Below are positions 53,305 to 62,070 of a DNA stretch of 64,000 bases, one piece after another. The number at the start of each line of letters is the position of its first letter. Positions within the stretch are counted from its first letter, which is position 1. The notes under the pieces were generated by a model. It ran no database searches, was not told where the DNA came from, and was given only the letters and a program-made list of their open reading frames with translations. Both the position numbers and the translations under genes were made by a program. This stretch comes from Amycolatopsis sp. FDAARGOS 1241 (GTDB taxonomy: Bacteria > Actinomycetota > Actinomycetes > Mycobacteriales > Pseudonocardiaceae): positions 1,860,001 to 1,924,000 of the forward strand of contig NZ_CP069526.1 in NCBI RefSeq assembly GCF_016889705.1. Direction: 5' to 3'.

Positions 53305-53630
53305 CACTCAGCCTCACCTCGACGCAGGTTCTCGCCGGTGCGGGCGTCCTGCTTGCGCTGTTCGTCGTGTGGCGGTTCGGCGCGCGGAAAGCGCGCCGGG
53401 CGGCCGAGGCGGCCCGTACCGGAATCGGTGTGGTCTCGCTGGCCGGCCGGGTCCTGTTCACCGGTGCCGCGTTCACTGGCGTTCAGTGGCTGGTGATCAC
53501 GCACCCCGGCAATCCGACGCTCTTGCTCGTGGTGCTCGGCGTGCCGAATCTGATCACGGCGCACGTCCTGACGCGCGCCATGACGGTGACCTCCCTGGAC
53601 AACCCACGCCGGGGAGGTGGCCGCCGATGA
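53301..53630 (+). CDS. Small membrane protein of the transfer operon
   Basis: 109-residue protein with two or three hydrophobic segments (VLAGAGVLLALFVVW, VLFTGAAFTGVQWLVI, TLLLVVLGVPNLITAHVL) and basic ends. Small membrane proteins in this position correspond to spread (Spd) genes of actinobacterial elements. It overlaps both neighbours by 4 bp. Exact function unknown. Confidence 0.72.
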   Translation: MTLSLTSTQVLAGAGVLLALFVVWRFGARKARRAAEAARTGIGVVSLAGRVLFTGAAFTGVQWLVITHPGNPTLLLVVLGVPNLITAHVLTRAMTVTSLDNPRRGGGRR

Positions 53631-54100
53631 ACAAGGATGAATCGAAACCTCGCCTCGCCACCGTGCTCCGGCTGCCCGCTCCGGGCTCACCGACTCCAGC
53701 ACAGCGCCTCGCCGAGCAAGCCGCGCAAGCGGCAGACGTCAGGCGTTGGCAAAGCCACCCGGACGTGGTGGCCCTGCAAGTCGAACGCGTCCGGGTCCAA
53801 GTCGATCGGCTGTGCTGGGCCGGGATCATCCTCGGCTTGGCGTTCACCACGGCGAACGTGCAGTGGTTCGCGGCCGCCGGTGCCGTGCCCGGTTCGCTGC
53901 CGTGGCTGACAGCGTGGCTTCTAGACCCGACGGTGTCCTTGGTGTTGCTGGCGATCCTGCGCGCCGAGCAGGTCACCGCGCGGTACCAGGTGCGGACCGG
54001 CACGTGGGTCCGGGCGGCGAAGTGGCTGACGCTGGCGGCCACCTATGTCATGACGCTTCTATGTTTGTCAAGGCGTTCGTGTGCTGGTGGTGTGGGTGGT

Positions 54101-55159
54101 TCAGGCGAGTGTGGGCGTGGTGTTGAGAGTGCGGAAGAGTTCGCGGGCGACGTAGCGCTTGAGCATGCGCCGGATTTCGCGGTCGCTGTTGCCCTGGGCG
54201 CGGCGTCGAGCGATGTAGTCGTGGGTTCGGGTGCAGGCGCGCCAGCGAGTGAGAACGATCGCGTGCAGGGCGCAGTTGAGTGCTCGATCGCCGCCGCGGT
54301 TGAGCCGATGCCGGGCGGTGCGTCCGCTGCTGGCCTCCAGTGGGCTGGCTCCGGCCAAGGCGGCGAACGCGGCCTCGTTGCGGCAGCGTCCTCGATGCGA
54401 CCAGGACACGATGGCCTGGGCTGCGGAGACGGGGCCGACGCCGAGCTTGGCGACCAGCGCGGGGGCCATCTCGGTGACGATCGTGGTCAGCTCCCTGGTG
54501 TTCGCGGCCAGGTCGGCGGTGGTGTCGCGGATGCGGGTGGCCAGGCGTGCAGCCTCGCTCCGGCGGACGGTCTGCTCACGGGTCTCGCCGGGAGCAGGGG
54601 CACGGTTGATGATCGCGTCGAGGTGCTTGCCGGCGAATTGTTTGGGCCGGTTGAGGGCGCGGTCGGTGTCGTCGCCGGTGATCAGCAGCGCGCGGAGTTG
54701 ATTGATGCTCCGTCGGCGGGTGTCGCCCAGCTCCTGGCGGGCGGTGAGCAGGATGCGCAGCGCTTCGCGGTCCCCGTCGGCGCGCGGGGTGGGCAGCTTG
54801 TCAGTGTCCAGGCGCAGAGCGTGGATCGCGGCCAGGTGAGCGTCGATCGCGTCGGACTTGCCCCGGCGCCGCTCGTGGCCGCGTGGCTGCTCGATCTCCA
54901 GCACCAGGACACCGGCGGCGTTCAGGGCGCGGGCAAGGCCGACACCGTAGCTGCGGCTGCCCTCGACCGCGGCGGCGATCCGGGGACCGGGCGCGTTCTG
55001 GTTGATCCAGGCCAGGGCCTGGGCAGCGCCGGCATCGGTGTTGGCCACGGTCAGCGTCGAAAGAGTCACCCCAGTCGCCGTGGTGATCTCCAGCGTGTGG
55101 GTATCGCGGTGGGTGTCCGCGCCCACCACTGCGTCGATCACATCGGCCAGCTTCGTCAT
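54101..55159 (-). CDS. IS110-family DEDD transposase/recombinase
   Basis: 352-residue enzyme. N-terminal DEDD residues: Asp in VVGADTHRDTHTL, Glu in AAVEGSRSYG, Asp pair in GKSDAIDAHLAA. The C-terminal serine-containing domain shows ASPLEASSGRTARHRLNRGGDRALNCAL. These are the RuvC-like and Tnp domains of IS110. ATG 55159. It is encoded opposite to the transfer operon and needs a bridge RNA from the 5' non-coding end. Confidence 0.92.
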   Translation of the reverse strand: MTKLADVIDAVVGADTHRDTHTLEITTATGVTLSTLTVANTDAGAAQALAWINQNAPGPRIAAAVEGSRSYGVGLARALNAAGVLVLEIEQPRGHERRRGKSDAIDAHLAAIHALRLDTDKLPTPRADGDREALRILLTARQELGDTRRRSINQLRALLITGDDTDRALNRPKQFAGKHLDAIINRAPAPGETREQTVRRSEAARLATRIRDTTADLAANTRELTTIVTEMAPALVAKLGVGPVSAAQAIVSWSHRGRCRNEAAFAALAGASPLEASSGRTARHRLNRGGDRALNCALHAIVLTRWRACTRTHDYIARRRAQGNSDREIRRMLKRYVARELFRTLNTTPTLA

Positions 55160-55445
55160 CGAACAGTCGGTTCCCTTCCACAATGGTCGGACTCGGGAAA
55201 GGCGCCGGCCTGGGTAACGACCACCGAGCGGCACTTCTGTGAGGAGTCACGCGGCCGCCGCCGCGGACAAGCTTCTGATCAAGCCAACAGGTGGCACAGG
55301 ACAGCGCCGGTGAGCGGGAGGACATGTCATGACCAAGACACACGTCCTGCCGGACGCGGTCACAACACATGCGAGTCACTCCTGAACACCGGCACCGATC
55401 CTGCTAGCGGACCAGACCGGAACCGCCTATCGACACACTCACAGA
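55160..55445 (-). ncRNA. Putative IS110 bridge RNA
   Basis: Non-coding 5' end of the IS. In RNA order it contains GGTGTTC (55390-55384, equals the left target plus core), GTCATGA (55333-55327, complementary to core plus right target), AGAAGC (55276-55271, equals the right IS end) and CTCACAGA (55243-55236, complementary to core plus left IS end). This is the target-loop then donor-loop order of known bridge RNAs. AGGACGTG/CATGTCCT may form a stem at the target loop. Confidence 0.7.
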
Positions 55446-55805
55446 ACACCTGGTCGTCGTGGGCGGCGGGCTCGCCGGCCGGGGTGGTGCTGCACTCCGT
55501 ACCGCCCATGGTCGTGTTCGTGGCAGCCGAGGCGGTGACCGATCTGCGGGACAAGCTCACGGCCGCTGTGAGCGTCGCGTTCATGAACGCCTCTGAACGG
55601 ATCAGAGTTCATGAACCGCCCGCCCGCCGAGGCACATCCGTCCGACGCACGACGTTCGCGGACTATCTCGCGACGGCGCGCCAGGCCTGGACGCCGGACA
55701 AAGACATCACTCCGGCCTGGGTCCGGCAGGTCACCGGTTGCTCGCGTGGCTTGTCTTCGCGGCTGGCGGCGGCCCTGTCGTCCGAAGTGGCGGAGGGAGC
55801 GCGGC

Positions 55806-57974
55806 ATGACCGGTGAGCACGGCGCCGAGTTGGCGCGCGCGGAGTCGCGAGACGTCGAACACGTAGGCCCGATCTTGGACGGAGAACTGATCGATGACAC
55901 CTTGCCCCAACCCCGCGCCCGGAAGGTTCGACGTCGGTTCGTGAGGTGGTGGCTGCACTCTCCTCGGGTGCCGCTCTGGCTCAAGAGCAAGCCGCAGTCG
56001 ATTCAAGCTTGCAAGGACGCGATTGCCTGCGTGGTCAAGGCGCCGTGGCGCTACGTCGGCGCTGTGGTGCGAGGCCTGGTCGTCGGTGCCCGATGGTGGC
56101 GGAACTGGGTCAAGGTACGCGACTACCGCACGGCGGCCGAAGAATCGGAGAAGCTGGCAGACAAGTTCACGGAGATTCGCGAACTCACCCAGTTCCGATG
56201 GAAGGTTACTGGTGCCGTACTCGCCGTCTCGGCGCTGGCGGTCGCCGTGACGGACCTCGTCTACGGTCCGGATCCACTGTGGATCGCAGGCGCAGTGCTG
56301 TCGGTCGCCCTGGCGATCCTCGGACGACGAAAAGACGGCAGCCCCGGCCGGAAGCCTGCGCTCGCCGGACCGCGAACGCTCACCTGGACCATGGACCCGC
56401 AGATACTCGTGGACGCGTTCCGGGACGCGAAGCTGATCGGAAAGGACGAGTCGCTCCGCCTGGTCGAACGAGCGACCCGCGTCGGCGACGGCTGGGCGAT
56501 CACGGTCGACCTGCCCGCGACCCGCAATGCCGCCGACGTGGTGAAGAACCGGGACGCGCTCGCGTCGGCGCTGGCGGTCGATGAAGTGCAGCTCATCGCG
56601 GAACGGGTACGCGGCAACGGCGGGCACGCCGGACGGGTGTCGATGTGGGTCGCAGACGAAGACCCCTACGCGTCGCCCCCGCTGCGAACACCCCTGCTCG
56701 GAGTGACGAAGTGGGACGCCTGGCGGCCCGTACCGTTCGGCCGGGACGCGCGTGATCGGCGGATCGACCTCCCGCTTGTGTGGACGTCGCTGCTGGTCGG
56801 CGCGATCCCACGCCAGGGCAAAACGTTCGCGGCCCGGCTCGCCGCATCCGGGCTGATCCTGGACGCGTGGGTGCGGCTGTACGTAGCGGATTTCAAGGCG
56901 GGGAAGGACTGGGACGCCGCCGGCCACGTCGCCTACCGGTTCATGTCGGGTGACGAGTCCGAACACGTGCTCACGCTCGTGGATTGGCTGGTGGAGCTGG
57001 TCGGCGAGGTCCAAGGCCGCTACCGGCGCATGCGCGACCTGGACGACCTGACCTGCCCCGAGTCGAAGGTGACACCGGAGATGTCCAGGGACTCCGCCCT
57101 GAACATGCCGATCACGGCAGTGTTCATCGATGAGGTCCAAGTTCCATTGGAGGATCGGACTCCCGTCGCGGTGCAGGGAAGGAAGCTCACGGCGGGCGAG
57201 TACATCGGCGAACTGCTCACCTGGCTGGCGAAGAAGGGACCAGCTGCCGGGATCGTGCTGGTCCTGGCGACCCAGCGGCCGGACTCGAAGACCATCCCAT
57301 CCGGCCTCCGGGCGGTACTGGGCTCACGCTTCGCGCTCCGGGTGATGGACTGGCGTGACTCGAACATTGTGCTGGGCGAACAGATGAACACGAGAGGGTA
57401 CGACTCCAGCCGGCTGCTGCCGTCGCACAAGGGCGTCGGCATCCTCCGGCCGGATGGCGACACGGCCGCAGGTGCGGACCTGCTAGCGATGACCGTCCGC
57501 ACGTACTACATGCCGAACGAGGATTGGCAGGCCATCTGCCAGCAAGGTCGGGCGCTCCGAGAAGCCGCCGGGACGCTCGCCGGTCACGCCACCGGGCAGG
57601 ACACCGTGCCGAATCTCGACCACTCGGCCGTGGCGCGTGCGATCGGTGCAAGCGACTCGTTGGGAGGCGACACGACGCAGCCAGCCGAGCTCCCGGAACC
57701 GCTGGCATCGGTCGTGTGCTACCTGGGTGAGGACGTCGATAGCCGCACCTTCGTTCCGACAGCGGAGCTGGTCGAAGCACTCGAAGTCGAACCGACCGCG
57801 TTCGGCCGCCAGATGGGCGAACACGGGTGCAGCCCGACCCGCGAGCGCGTACCCGGCGCCGACGGCGAAGTGAGGCGAGTCCGGGGCTACCTGGTCGCCG
57901 ACGTACGCGCCGCTGTCGAACGAGCGCTAACGGCTGCGGAGTCCCGCGACGAGAGGGACATCTATGACAGCTGA
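55806..57974 (+). CDS. FtsK/SpoIIIE-type DNA translocase (TraB-like transfer protein)
   Basis: 722-residue protein. Two hydrophobic segments (GAVLAVSALAVAVTDLVYG and PLWIAGAVLSVALAILG, about 140-180) anchor it, followed by a motor domain: LLVGAIPRQGKTFAARLAASG (Walker A) and ITAVFIDEVQVPL (Walker B), then LVLATQRPDSKTIPSGLRAVLGSRFALRV. The C-terminus is wHTH-like (ASVVCYLGEDVDSRTFVPTAELVEAL). In actinobacterial elements one such protein moves double-stranded DNA between hyphae. ATG 55806, overlapping the interrupted gene's stop by 11 bp. Confidence 0.9.
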   Translation: MTGEHGAELARAESRDVEHVGPILDGELIDDTLPQPRARKVRRRFVRWWLHSPRVPLWLKSKPQSIQACKDAIACVVKAPWRYVGAVVRGLVVGARWWRNWVKVRDYRTAAEESEKLADKFTEIRELTQFRWKVTGAVLAVSALAVAVTDLVYGPDPLWIAGAVLSVALAILGRRKDGSPGRKPALAGPRTLTWTMDPQILVDAFRDAKLIGKDESLRLVERATRVGDGWAITVDLPATRNAADVVKNRDALASALAVDEVQLIAERVRGNGGHAGRVSMWVADEDPYASPPLRTPLLGVTKWDAWRPVPFGRDARDRRIDLPLVWTSLLVGAIPRQGKTFAARLAASGLILDAWVRLYVADFKAGKDWDAAGHVAYRFMSGDESEHVLTLVDWLVELVGEVQGRYRRMRDLDDLTCPESKVTPEMSRDSALNMPITAVFIDEVQVPLEDRTPVAVQGRKLTAGEYIGELLTWLAKKGPAAGIVLVLATQRPDSKTIPSGLRAVLGSRFALRVMDWRDSNIVLGEQMNTRGYDSSRLLPSHKGVGILRPDGDTAAGADLLAMTVRTYYMPNEDWQAICQQGRALREAAGTLAGHATGQDTVPNLDHSAVARAIGASDSLGGDTTQPAELPEPLASVVCYLGEDVDSRTFVPTAELVEALEVEPTAFGRQMGEHGCSPTRERVPGADGEVRRVRGYLVADVRAAVERALTAAESRDERDIYDS

Positions 57975-58167
57975 CGAGGTCCCGGACACCGGGGATGCCG
58001 AGGTACCGCCCCAGCGCACCACGTCGCAGATCAGTGAGGAGTCCCGTGCCTACTGGCGCCCCATCGTTGCAGCGATGGAACCGATGACTGATGAGGACAT
58101 CGCCGACGTCGCGGAGGTCATTCGGAGGAGTCGCGCGCGTAGGTTTCAGGAGGAGCAATCGTCGTGA
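57964..58167 (+). CDS. Small hypothetical protein after the translocase
   Basis: 67-residue acidic protein, MTADEVPDTGDAEVPPQRTTSQISEESRAYWRPIVAAMEPMTDEDIADVAEVIRRSRARR. It overlaps the translocase stop by 11 bp and ends just before a strong terminator, so it is a real operon member. No function recognised. Confidence 0.6.
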   Translation: MTADEVPDTGDAEVPPQRTTSQISEESRAYWRPIVAAMEPMTDEDIADVAEVIRRSRARRFQEEQSS

Positions 58168-58173
58168 CACACG

Positions 58174-58207
58174 AGAGGTGCCCGGGAACCTCGTCCCGGG
58201 CACCTCT
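58174..58207. terminator. Bidirectional terminator between the transfer operon and the recombinase gene
   Basis: AGAGGTGCCCGGGA (58174-58187) pairs perfectly with TCCCGGGCACCTCT (58194-58207) around ACCTCG. It lies between two convergent genes and can serve both. Confidence 0.82.
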
Positions 58208-58228
58208 TACTTCTTGGTCTTGTACTTT

Positions 58229-59797
58229 CTAGGAGCGGTCGTTCCCCCTCTGCGCATGCCAAATCGCAACGACGTTGGCAAATTCCTCGGAGTCGTGCAC
58301 CTGCAACCGCGTCCGGTCGAAAACTCGCCGACCGCTCAGGTCACCCGGCATCACGCACAGTTTGTCCAAACCCAACGCCTTGGTCAGCATTGCACGGCGC
58401 ACCGCCACATCGCCGCCAAGCCATTCGGCTTCAAGCTCCGCTGAGGATTGCGCTTCTGTCGGACCTGCGGTGGCTCCAGCGGACAGCGTCTCGCGTTCGG
58501 CGTTCAGGCGGGCAAGATCCGCCGCAAGCGGCTCGTTCGCCACGTCGAAGGCATCAAGCGTGATCTTCCTCCGGCCCAGTCGTTCGGACAGGCTCCTTTG
58601 CAGGGTTTCAACTTCGCTGATCTCCTGTGCGATGGCCTTGAGCCGTTCGCCCTCCTGCTCCACCACACTCGCCAAGCGCGCCGCCTGACGTTCGTCGGAG
58701 AGCCGAGCAACTGTGAACGCGAGCAGTTCCGCGTCGACCCTCGCTCGATCGACAAAGATCTTCCCGCACCCACGTCGGTGGCGAGCGCAGATGTAGGCAC
58801 TGCGCGGTGTTCCGTCGGCGTAGAAACGCTTCTGATCCTTGCGGCCAGTCAGCTTGGACCCGCACCTACCACAACGAAGGATCCCCGTGCCGATGTAGGA
58901 CAGCCCAGGAACGCGCCCACGTTTCCGCCCTGCGAAGAAGGCTTGCAGCCGATCGTAAGTGCGCTTGTCGAGAATGGGCTCGCCTTCGAGCCTCCCGACG
59001 ATCTTGCCGTCGTGAACCAGGTGACCACCGAGCGAAGCGCGCTTCAACGTTGCGACAACCGTCGCGGGGATCCACTCCAGTCCGTAGACAGAGTGGATAC
59101 CCGCCGCGTTCCACTGGTCAGCCACCTTCTTGCCGGAACCGCCTTCGGACAGCAGCAGTGTTGCCGCGTCGCGGAGCGCTTGCCGCTCCCGTTCGACCAG
59201 CTCCGCGGAGACCTCCGGGCGGTCCGCCTTCGTCTCGCCTTCCGCAGGAACCCACGTCAGGTCTTTCCCGGGAAATCCGAACCGACGGGGACCACCCGTT
59301 TCCCGCCCCTGCGACCTGAACGTCTCAAACCGCCGCTTCAGCCGTCGCGACGTGTCGTCGCTCGACCGCGCTGCGTGCGCGACCTCGATCCGAAGGATGA
59401 ACCGGTCATCCGGGTCGGCCAGATCACGCGCGCCGTGCGCAGAGAAGACCTTGTAACCGTTCTCAGCGAGGTCAATGAGCGCTTCCAGGTCGCGCGGCTG
59501 CCTGAACAGCCGGTCGGTGTGCCACACCACGCACCCGTCCGACTCCCCGGACTCGACCCTGGCGAGAAGGGTCTCCCAACCCTTCCGGCGAACGCCTCGC
59601 TTCCACGCCGACAGCCCGTCGGACAGCTCAAGCCCGAGCGTGCCGCCCACCCGACCGATCACCTTCCGATTGTCGGCATGCTGGGTTTCGATCTTCTCCA
59701 GCTCCCCGGTCTCCGGCACCTGCGACAGTCGCCCGTAGGAGTCCAGGACCAGCCGCCCAGGCTCCCCACCAGCGCTAACCTCGTCCTTGTTGACCAT
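58229..59797 (-). CDS. Large serine recombinase (element integrase)
   Basis: 522-residue site-specific recombinase. The catalytic Ser is in LVLDSYGRLSQ (YxRxS), followed by GRVGGTLGLELSDGLSAWKRGVRRKGW and WHTDRLFRQPRDLEALIDLAE (resolvase core). Residues about 190-400 hold the recombinase and zinc-ribbon domains (ILRCGRCGSKLTG and ICARHRRGCGKIF, four Cys), then a coiled coil. ATG 59797 was chosen; GTG 59803 or 59806 are possible and no site is clear. It lies just inside the right terminal repeat, which is the position expected for the element's own integrase. Confidence 0.92.
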   Translation of the reverse strand: MVNKDEVSAGGEPGRLVLDSYGRLSQVPETGELEKIETQHADNRKVIGRVGGTLGLELSDGLSAWKRGVRRKGWETLLARVESGESDGCVVWHTDRLFRQPRDLEALIDLAENGYKVFSAHGARDLADPDDRFILRIEVAHAARSSDDTSRRLKRRFETFRSQGRETGGPRRFGFPGKDLTWVPAEGETKADRPEVSAELVERERQALRDAATLLLSEGGSGKKVADQWNAAGIHSVYGLEWIPATVVATLKRASLGGHLVHDGKIVGRLEGEPILDKRTYDRLQAFFAGRKRGRVPGLSYIGTGILRCGRCGSKLTGRKDQKRFYADGTPRSAYICARHRRGCGKIFVDRARVDAELLAFTVARLSDERQAARLASVVEQEGERLKAIAQEISEVETLQRSLSERLGRRKITLDAFDVANEPLAADLARLNAERETLSAGATAGPTEAQSSAELEAEWLGGDVAVRRAMLTKALGLDKLCVMPGDLSGRRVFDRTRLQVHDSEEFANVVAIWHAQRGNDRS

Positions 59798-59810
59798 GCC
59801 CACCACGGTA

Positions 59811-59861
59811 GGTCAACAAAAGAAGGTCCGCCAAGCGTGCCTTGACACGGGGTCGGCGGCC
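59811..59861 (-). repeat. Right terminal inverted repeat / putative attR half-site
   Basis: Reverse complement of 38968-39018 at 43 of 51 positions. It lies 14 bp from the integrase start at its inner end; the outer 23 bp are identical to the left copy. Confidence 0.8.
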
Positions 59862-60092
59862 GTGTTTTGGCTTCGGATCGAGGTGCCGGGCGGGGGCTGG
59901 GTGCATCCTTGTTGCGTAGTTTGGTGGCGGTTGCGTAGGTGGGGTGCGTCGCCGTTCGAGGTGGTGGGTGGGGCTTCGCGCATTTTCGTTGCATCGTTGG
60001 GCTGCGTAAGTGGGTTTGCGTCGCTTTGGGGTGTGGTTGGTGGTGGGAGCGGGGCGCTTTGCGTTGTCGGTCGGTGGTTGCGTAGTGGTGAG
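59862..60092. other. G/T-rich spacer right of the element
   Basis: No gene. Repeated TGCGTA and TTGGTGG words on the + strand. It matches the left spacer in composition and is probably the other half of the original attB-containing spacer. Confidence 0.4.
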
Positions 60093-60975
60093 TCACGTGG
60101 CCGGTCGAGTGTCGAGGAACGCCGTTACGGCGGGGTCCGGTTCGGTGCTGCGGTGCAGGAGGTCGAAGTCGACGGTGAGGTCCGGGTCCGTCAGCGGCCG
60201 GTACTCGACGTCGGGGACGGCGGCGCGTTGCACGCCGGCCGGGACGATTGCGGCGCCGGCGGAGACGAGGGCGAGGACGGTCAGGGTGGTGTCCGCGCGG
60301 TGGCGGGCCGGGGTGGGCCGCAGTGTCAGCGCGGCTTGGGACAGCACTTCGGCCGCTGTGTTGTCCCGGTTGTCGCCGAGGGAGTATTCGATCAGCTCCT
60401 CGCCGAGGAGGTGGTCGGCGGTCAGCTTCCGGTGCCGGGTCAGGGCGTGCCCGGTGGGAAGGGCCACCGGGAACGACAGGGACCCGATGTGCGCCGAGGC
60501 CAGCCGGGGTTCGGTGGGTGGTGCGGGGAGGGCGCTGAAGCCGACGTCGAGCTCGCCGGCGAGGATCGTGCAGCGCTGGCGGGCCGGGCCGGCTTCCCGG
60601 AGGTCGAGCCGGACGCGGGGCCGGGCGGTGTGGAACGCGCGGAGCTGCCCGGCCAGCAGGTCGCCGAGCACCGTCGCGCCGGCGACACCGATCCGCACCC
60701 AGCCCGGTCTCGCCGGCCAGCGCCAGCCGGGCGGTGGTCTGGGCCTGGTCGGCCTGGGCCGGCACGCGGCGGGCTTCGACGAGGAACGCCCGACCGGCCG
60801 GCGTGAGGCTGGTCCGGCGCGCGCCGCGGTCGAACAGTGGCCCGCCGAGTTCGCGCTCCAGGTCGCGGACCTGCATGCTCAGCGTGGGCTGGACCACGTG
60901 CAGCCGGCTCGCCGCCCGGCTGAACCCGCCCTCCTCGGCGACGGCGACGAAGTACCTGAGGTACCGCAGCTCCAT
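60093..60975 (-). pseudogene. LysR-family regulator gene with a frameshift
   Basis: The start MELRYLRYFVAVAEEGGFSRAASRLHVVQPTLSMQVRDLERELGGPLFDRGARR at 60975 is the LysR HTH. At about 60700 the frame changes: ALAGETG in one frame is followed by VRIGVAGATVLGDLLAGQLRAFH in the next, then the effector domain to 60093. A single-base indel accounts for it. Divergent from an amidohydrolase pseudogene, which it would have controlled. It may be intact if the indel is an assembly error. Confidence 0.75.
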
Positions 60976-60985
60976 CGCGCCTCCT

Positions 60986-61000
60986 ATCAGTGGCACTGAT
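60986..61000. promoter_or_regulatory. Palindrome in the LysR-amidohydrolase divergent region
   Basis: ATCAGTGGCACTGAT has 7-bp perfect arms around one G, 11 bp from the LysR start, and fits an autoregulatory LysR site. Confidence 0.5.
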
Positions 61001-61085
61001 CCACGGATCAGAAGCAAGTGTTGGACTTTGTCGTCGCCCACACTCACCGTGGAGGGAGACCGCCAAGATCGAATCGAGGTGCCCG

Positions 61086-62070
61086 ATGCGGATCGTCACG
61101 CTCGAAGAACACTGGTCCGACCAGGCGGTGTCCGCCGCGGCCTGGCCGAACTCGTCCCCGGGTACGAGGCCGTGTCCGGCGCGGGCACGGGGCTGCCCTA
61201 CACCGAGCGGGCGGCCCTGATGCCGGACCTCGGCGCCGCCCGGATCGCCGACGTGGACCGCAACGGCATCACCACGCGGGTGCTCTCGTGCCTGAACACG
61301 TCCCTGCCGGCCGAGGTCGCGCCCGCGCTGACGCGGGCCGCCAACGACACCGCCGCCAAGGCGGTGCAAGCCCACCCCGGCCGGTTCGCGGCATTCGCCA
61401 CGCTGCCCACGGCGGTGCCGGACGCGGCAGCCGACGAATTGCGCCGTTGCGTGTGCGAGCTCGGCTTCGTCGGCACGATGATCATGGGCCGCACCGACGG
61501 GCAGTTCCTCGACGAGCGTAGCTTCGACCCGATCCTGCGCGCGGCGAGCGAGCTGCCGGTGCCGATCCACCTGCACCCGGCCCCGCCGCCGATTGCGGTC
61601 AGCGAAGCCAACTATGCGAGCGACTTCGCCCCCGGCGTGTCCGCGGCGTTCCGGCCGGCGGCCCGGGGCCGGCACCAGGAGAGGCCGTGCACTTCCTGCA
61701 CCTGGTTCTGTCCGGTGTCCTCGACCGCCACCCGGACCTGCAGTTCATCCTCGGGCACTGGGGCGAGTTCATCCCGTTCTACCTCGACCGGCTCGACGAG
61801 GCGCTGCCGGCGCGGCTGACCCGGCTCGACTGCACGTTCCGGGAGCACTTGCGGCACAACGTGTTCATCACGTCCAGCGGGATGTTCAGCCCGGCGCAGC
61901 TGCGCTACAGCGTGGACACCGTCGGCGCCGACCGCATCCTCTACTCGGCCGACTTCCCGTTGATCGGCAACGAAGGCGCCGCAGCGTTCCCGACCGAGGC
62001 GGAGCGGTCCGAAGAGGACAGGGCGAAGATCGCCCACGGCAATGCCGAGGAGCTCCTCGGCCTGAGCTAG
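61086..62070 (+). pseudogene. Amidohydrolase-2 family gene with several frameshifts
   Basis: The start MRIVTLEEHW at 61086 keeps the first metal Glu/His, then the frame shifts: GYEAVSGAGTGLPYTERAALMPDLGAARIADVDRNGI and VPIHLHPAPPP are in the second frame, and HFLHLVLSGVLDRHPDLQFILGHWGEFIPFYLDRL onward is in a third to 62070. The pattern is that of the gamma-resorcylate decarboxylase/ACMSD group (amidohydrolase-2). At least two shifts break it. The stop overlaps the convergent VanW gene by 4 bp. Confidence 0.72.

Larger units (their letters stand above)
54054..55445 (-). mobile_element. IS110-family insertion sequence, 1392 bp
   Basis: The ends can be placed to the base because the host gene can be rebuilt: GA at 54052-54053 and GA at 55444-55445 is the duplicated core dinucleotide (TC in transposase sense). 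No terminal inverted repeats are seen, as expected for IS110. The long non-coding side (286 bp) is upstream of the transposase. Confidence 0.9.
53627..55816 (+). pseudogene. Membrane-protein gene (Spd/DUF2637-like) interrupted by an IS110 element
   Basis: 53627-54053 encodes VERVRVQVDRLCWAGIILGLAFTTANVQWFAAAG and more up to TYVM. After the IS, 55446-55816 continues in register as NTWSSWAAGSPAGVVLHSVPPMVVFVAAEAVTDLRDKL to a TGA at 55816. Joined, they give 265 codons without any loss. The gene is therefore inactivated only by the insertion. The 1392-bp insertion is a multiple of three, so the frame stays open through it, but that antisense reading is not meaningful. Confidence 0.88.
38968..59861. 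mobile_element. Integrated conjugative-type element of about 20.9 kb (AICE/ICE-like, serine integrase)
   Basis: Bounded by 51-bp inverted repeats, with a large serine recombinase gene at the right end, an FtsK-like translocase, Xis-like, WhiB-like and XRE regulators and foreign cargo. Conserved backbone-type genes resume on both sides. No replication initiator was recognised. The inverted ends fit the P and P' halves of a palindromic attP divided between attL and attR. Confidence 0.75.

Noticed and set aside
53138..55816. One continuous 892-codon plus-strand frame
   Set aside because: It is the overlap of the interrupted membrane gene with an antisense reading of the IS110 transposase. It remains open only because the IS is 1392 bp, a multiple of three.
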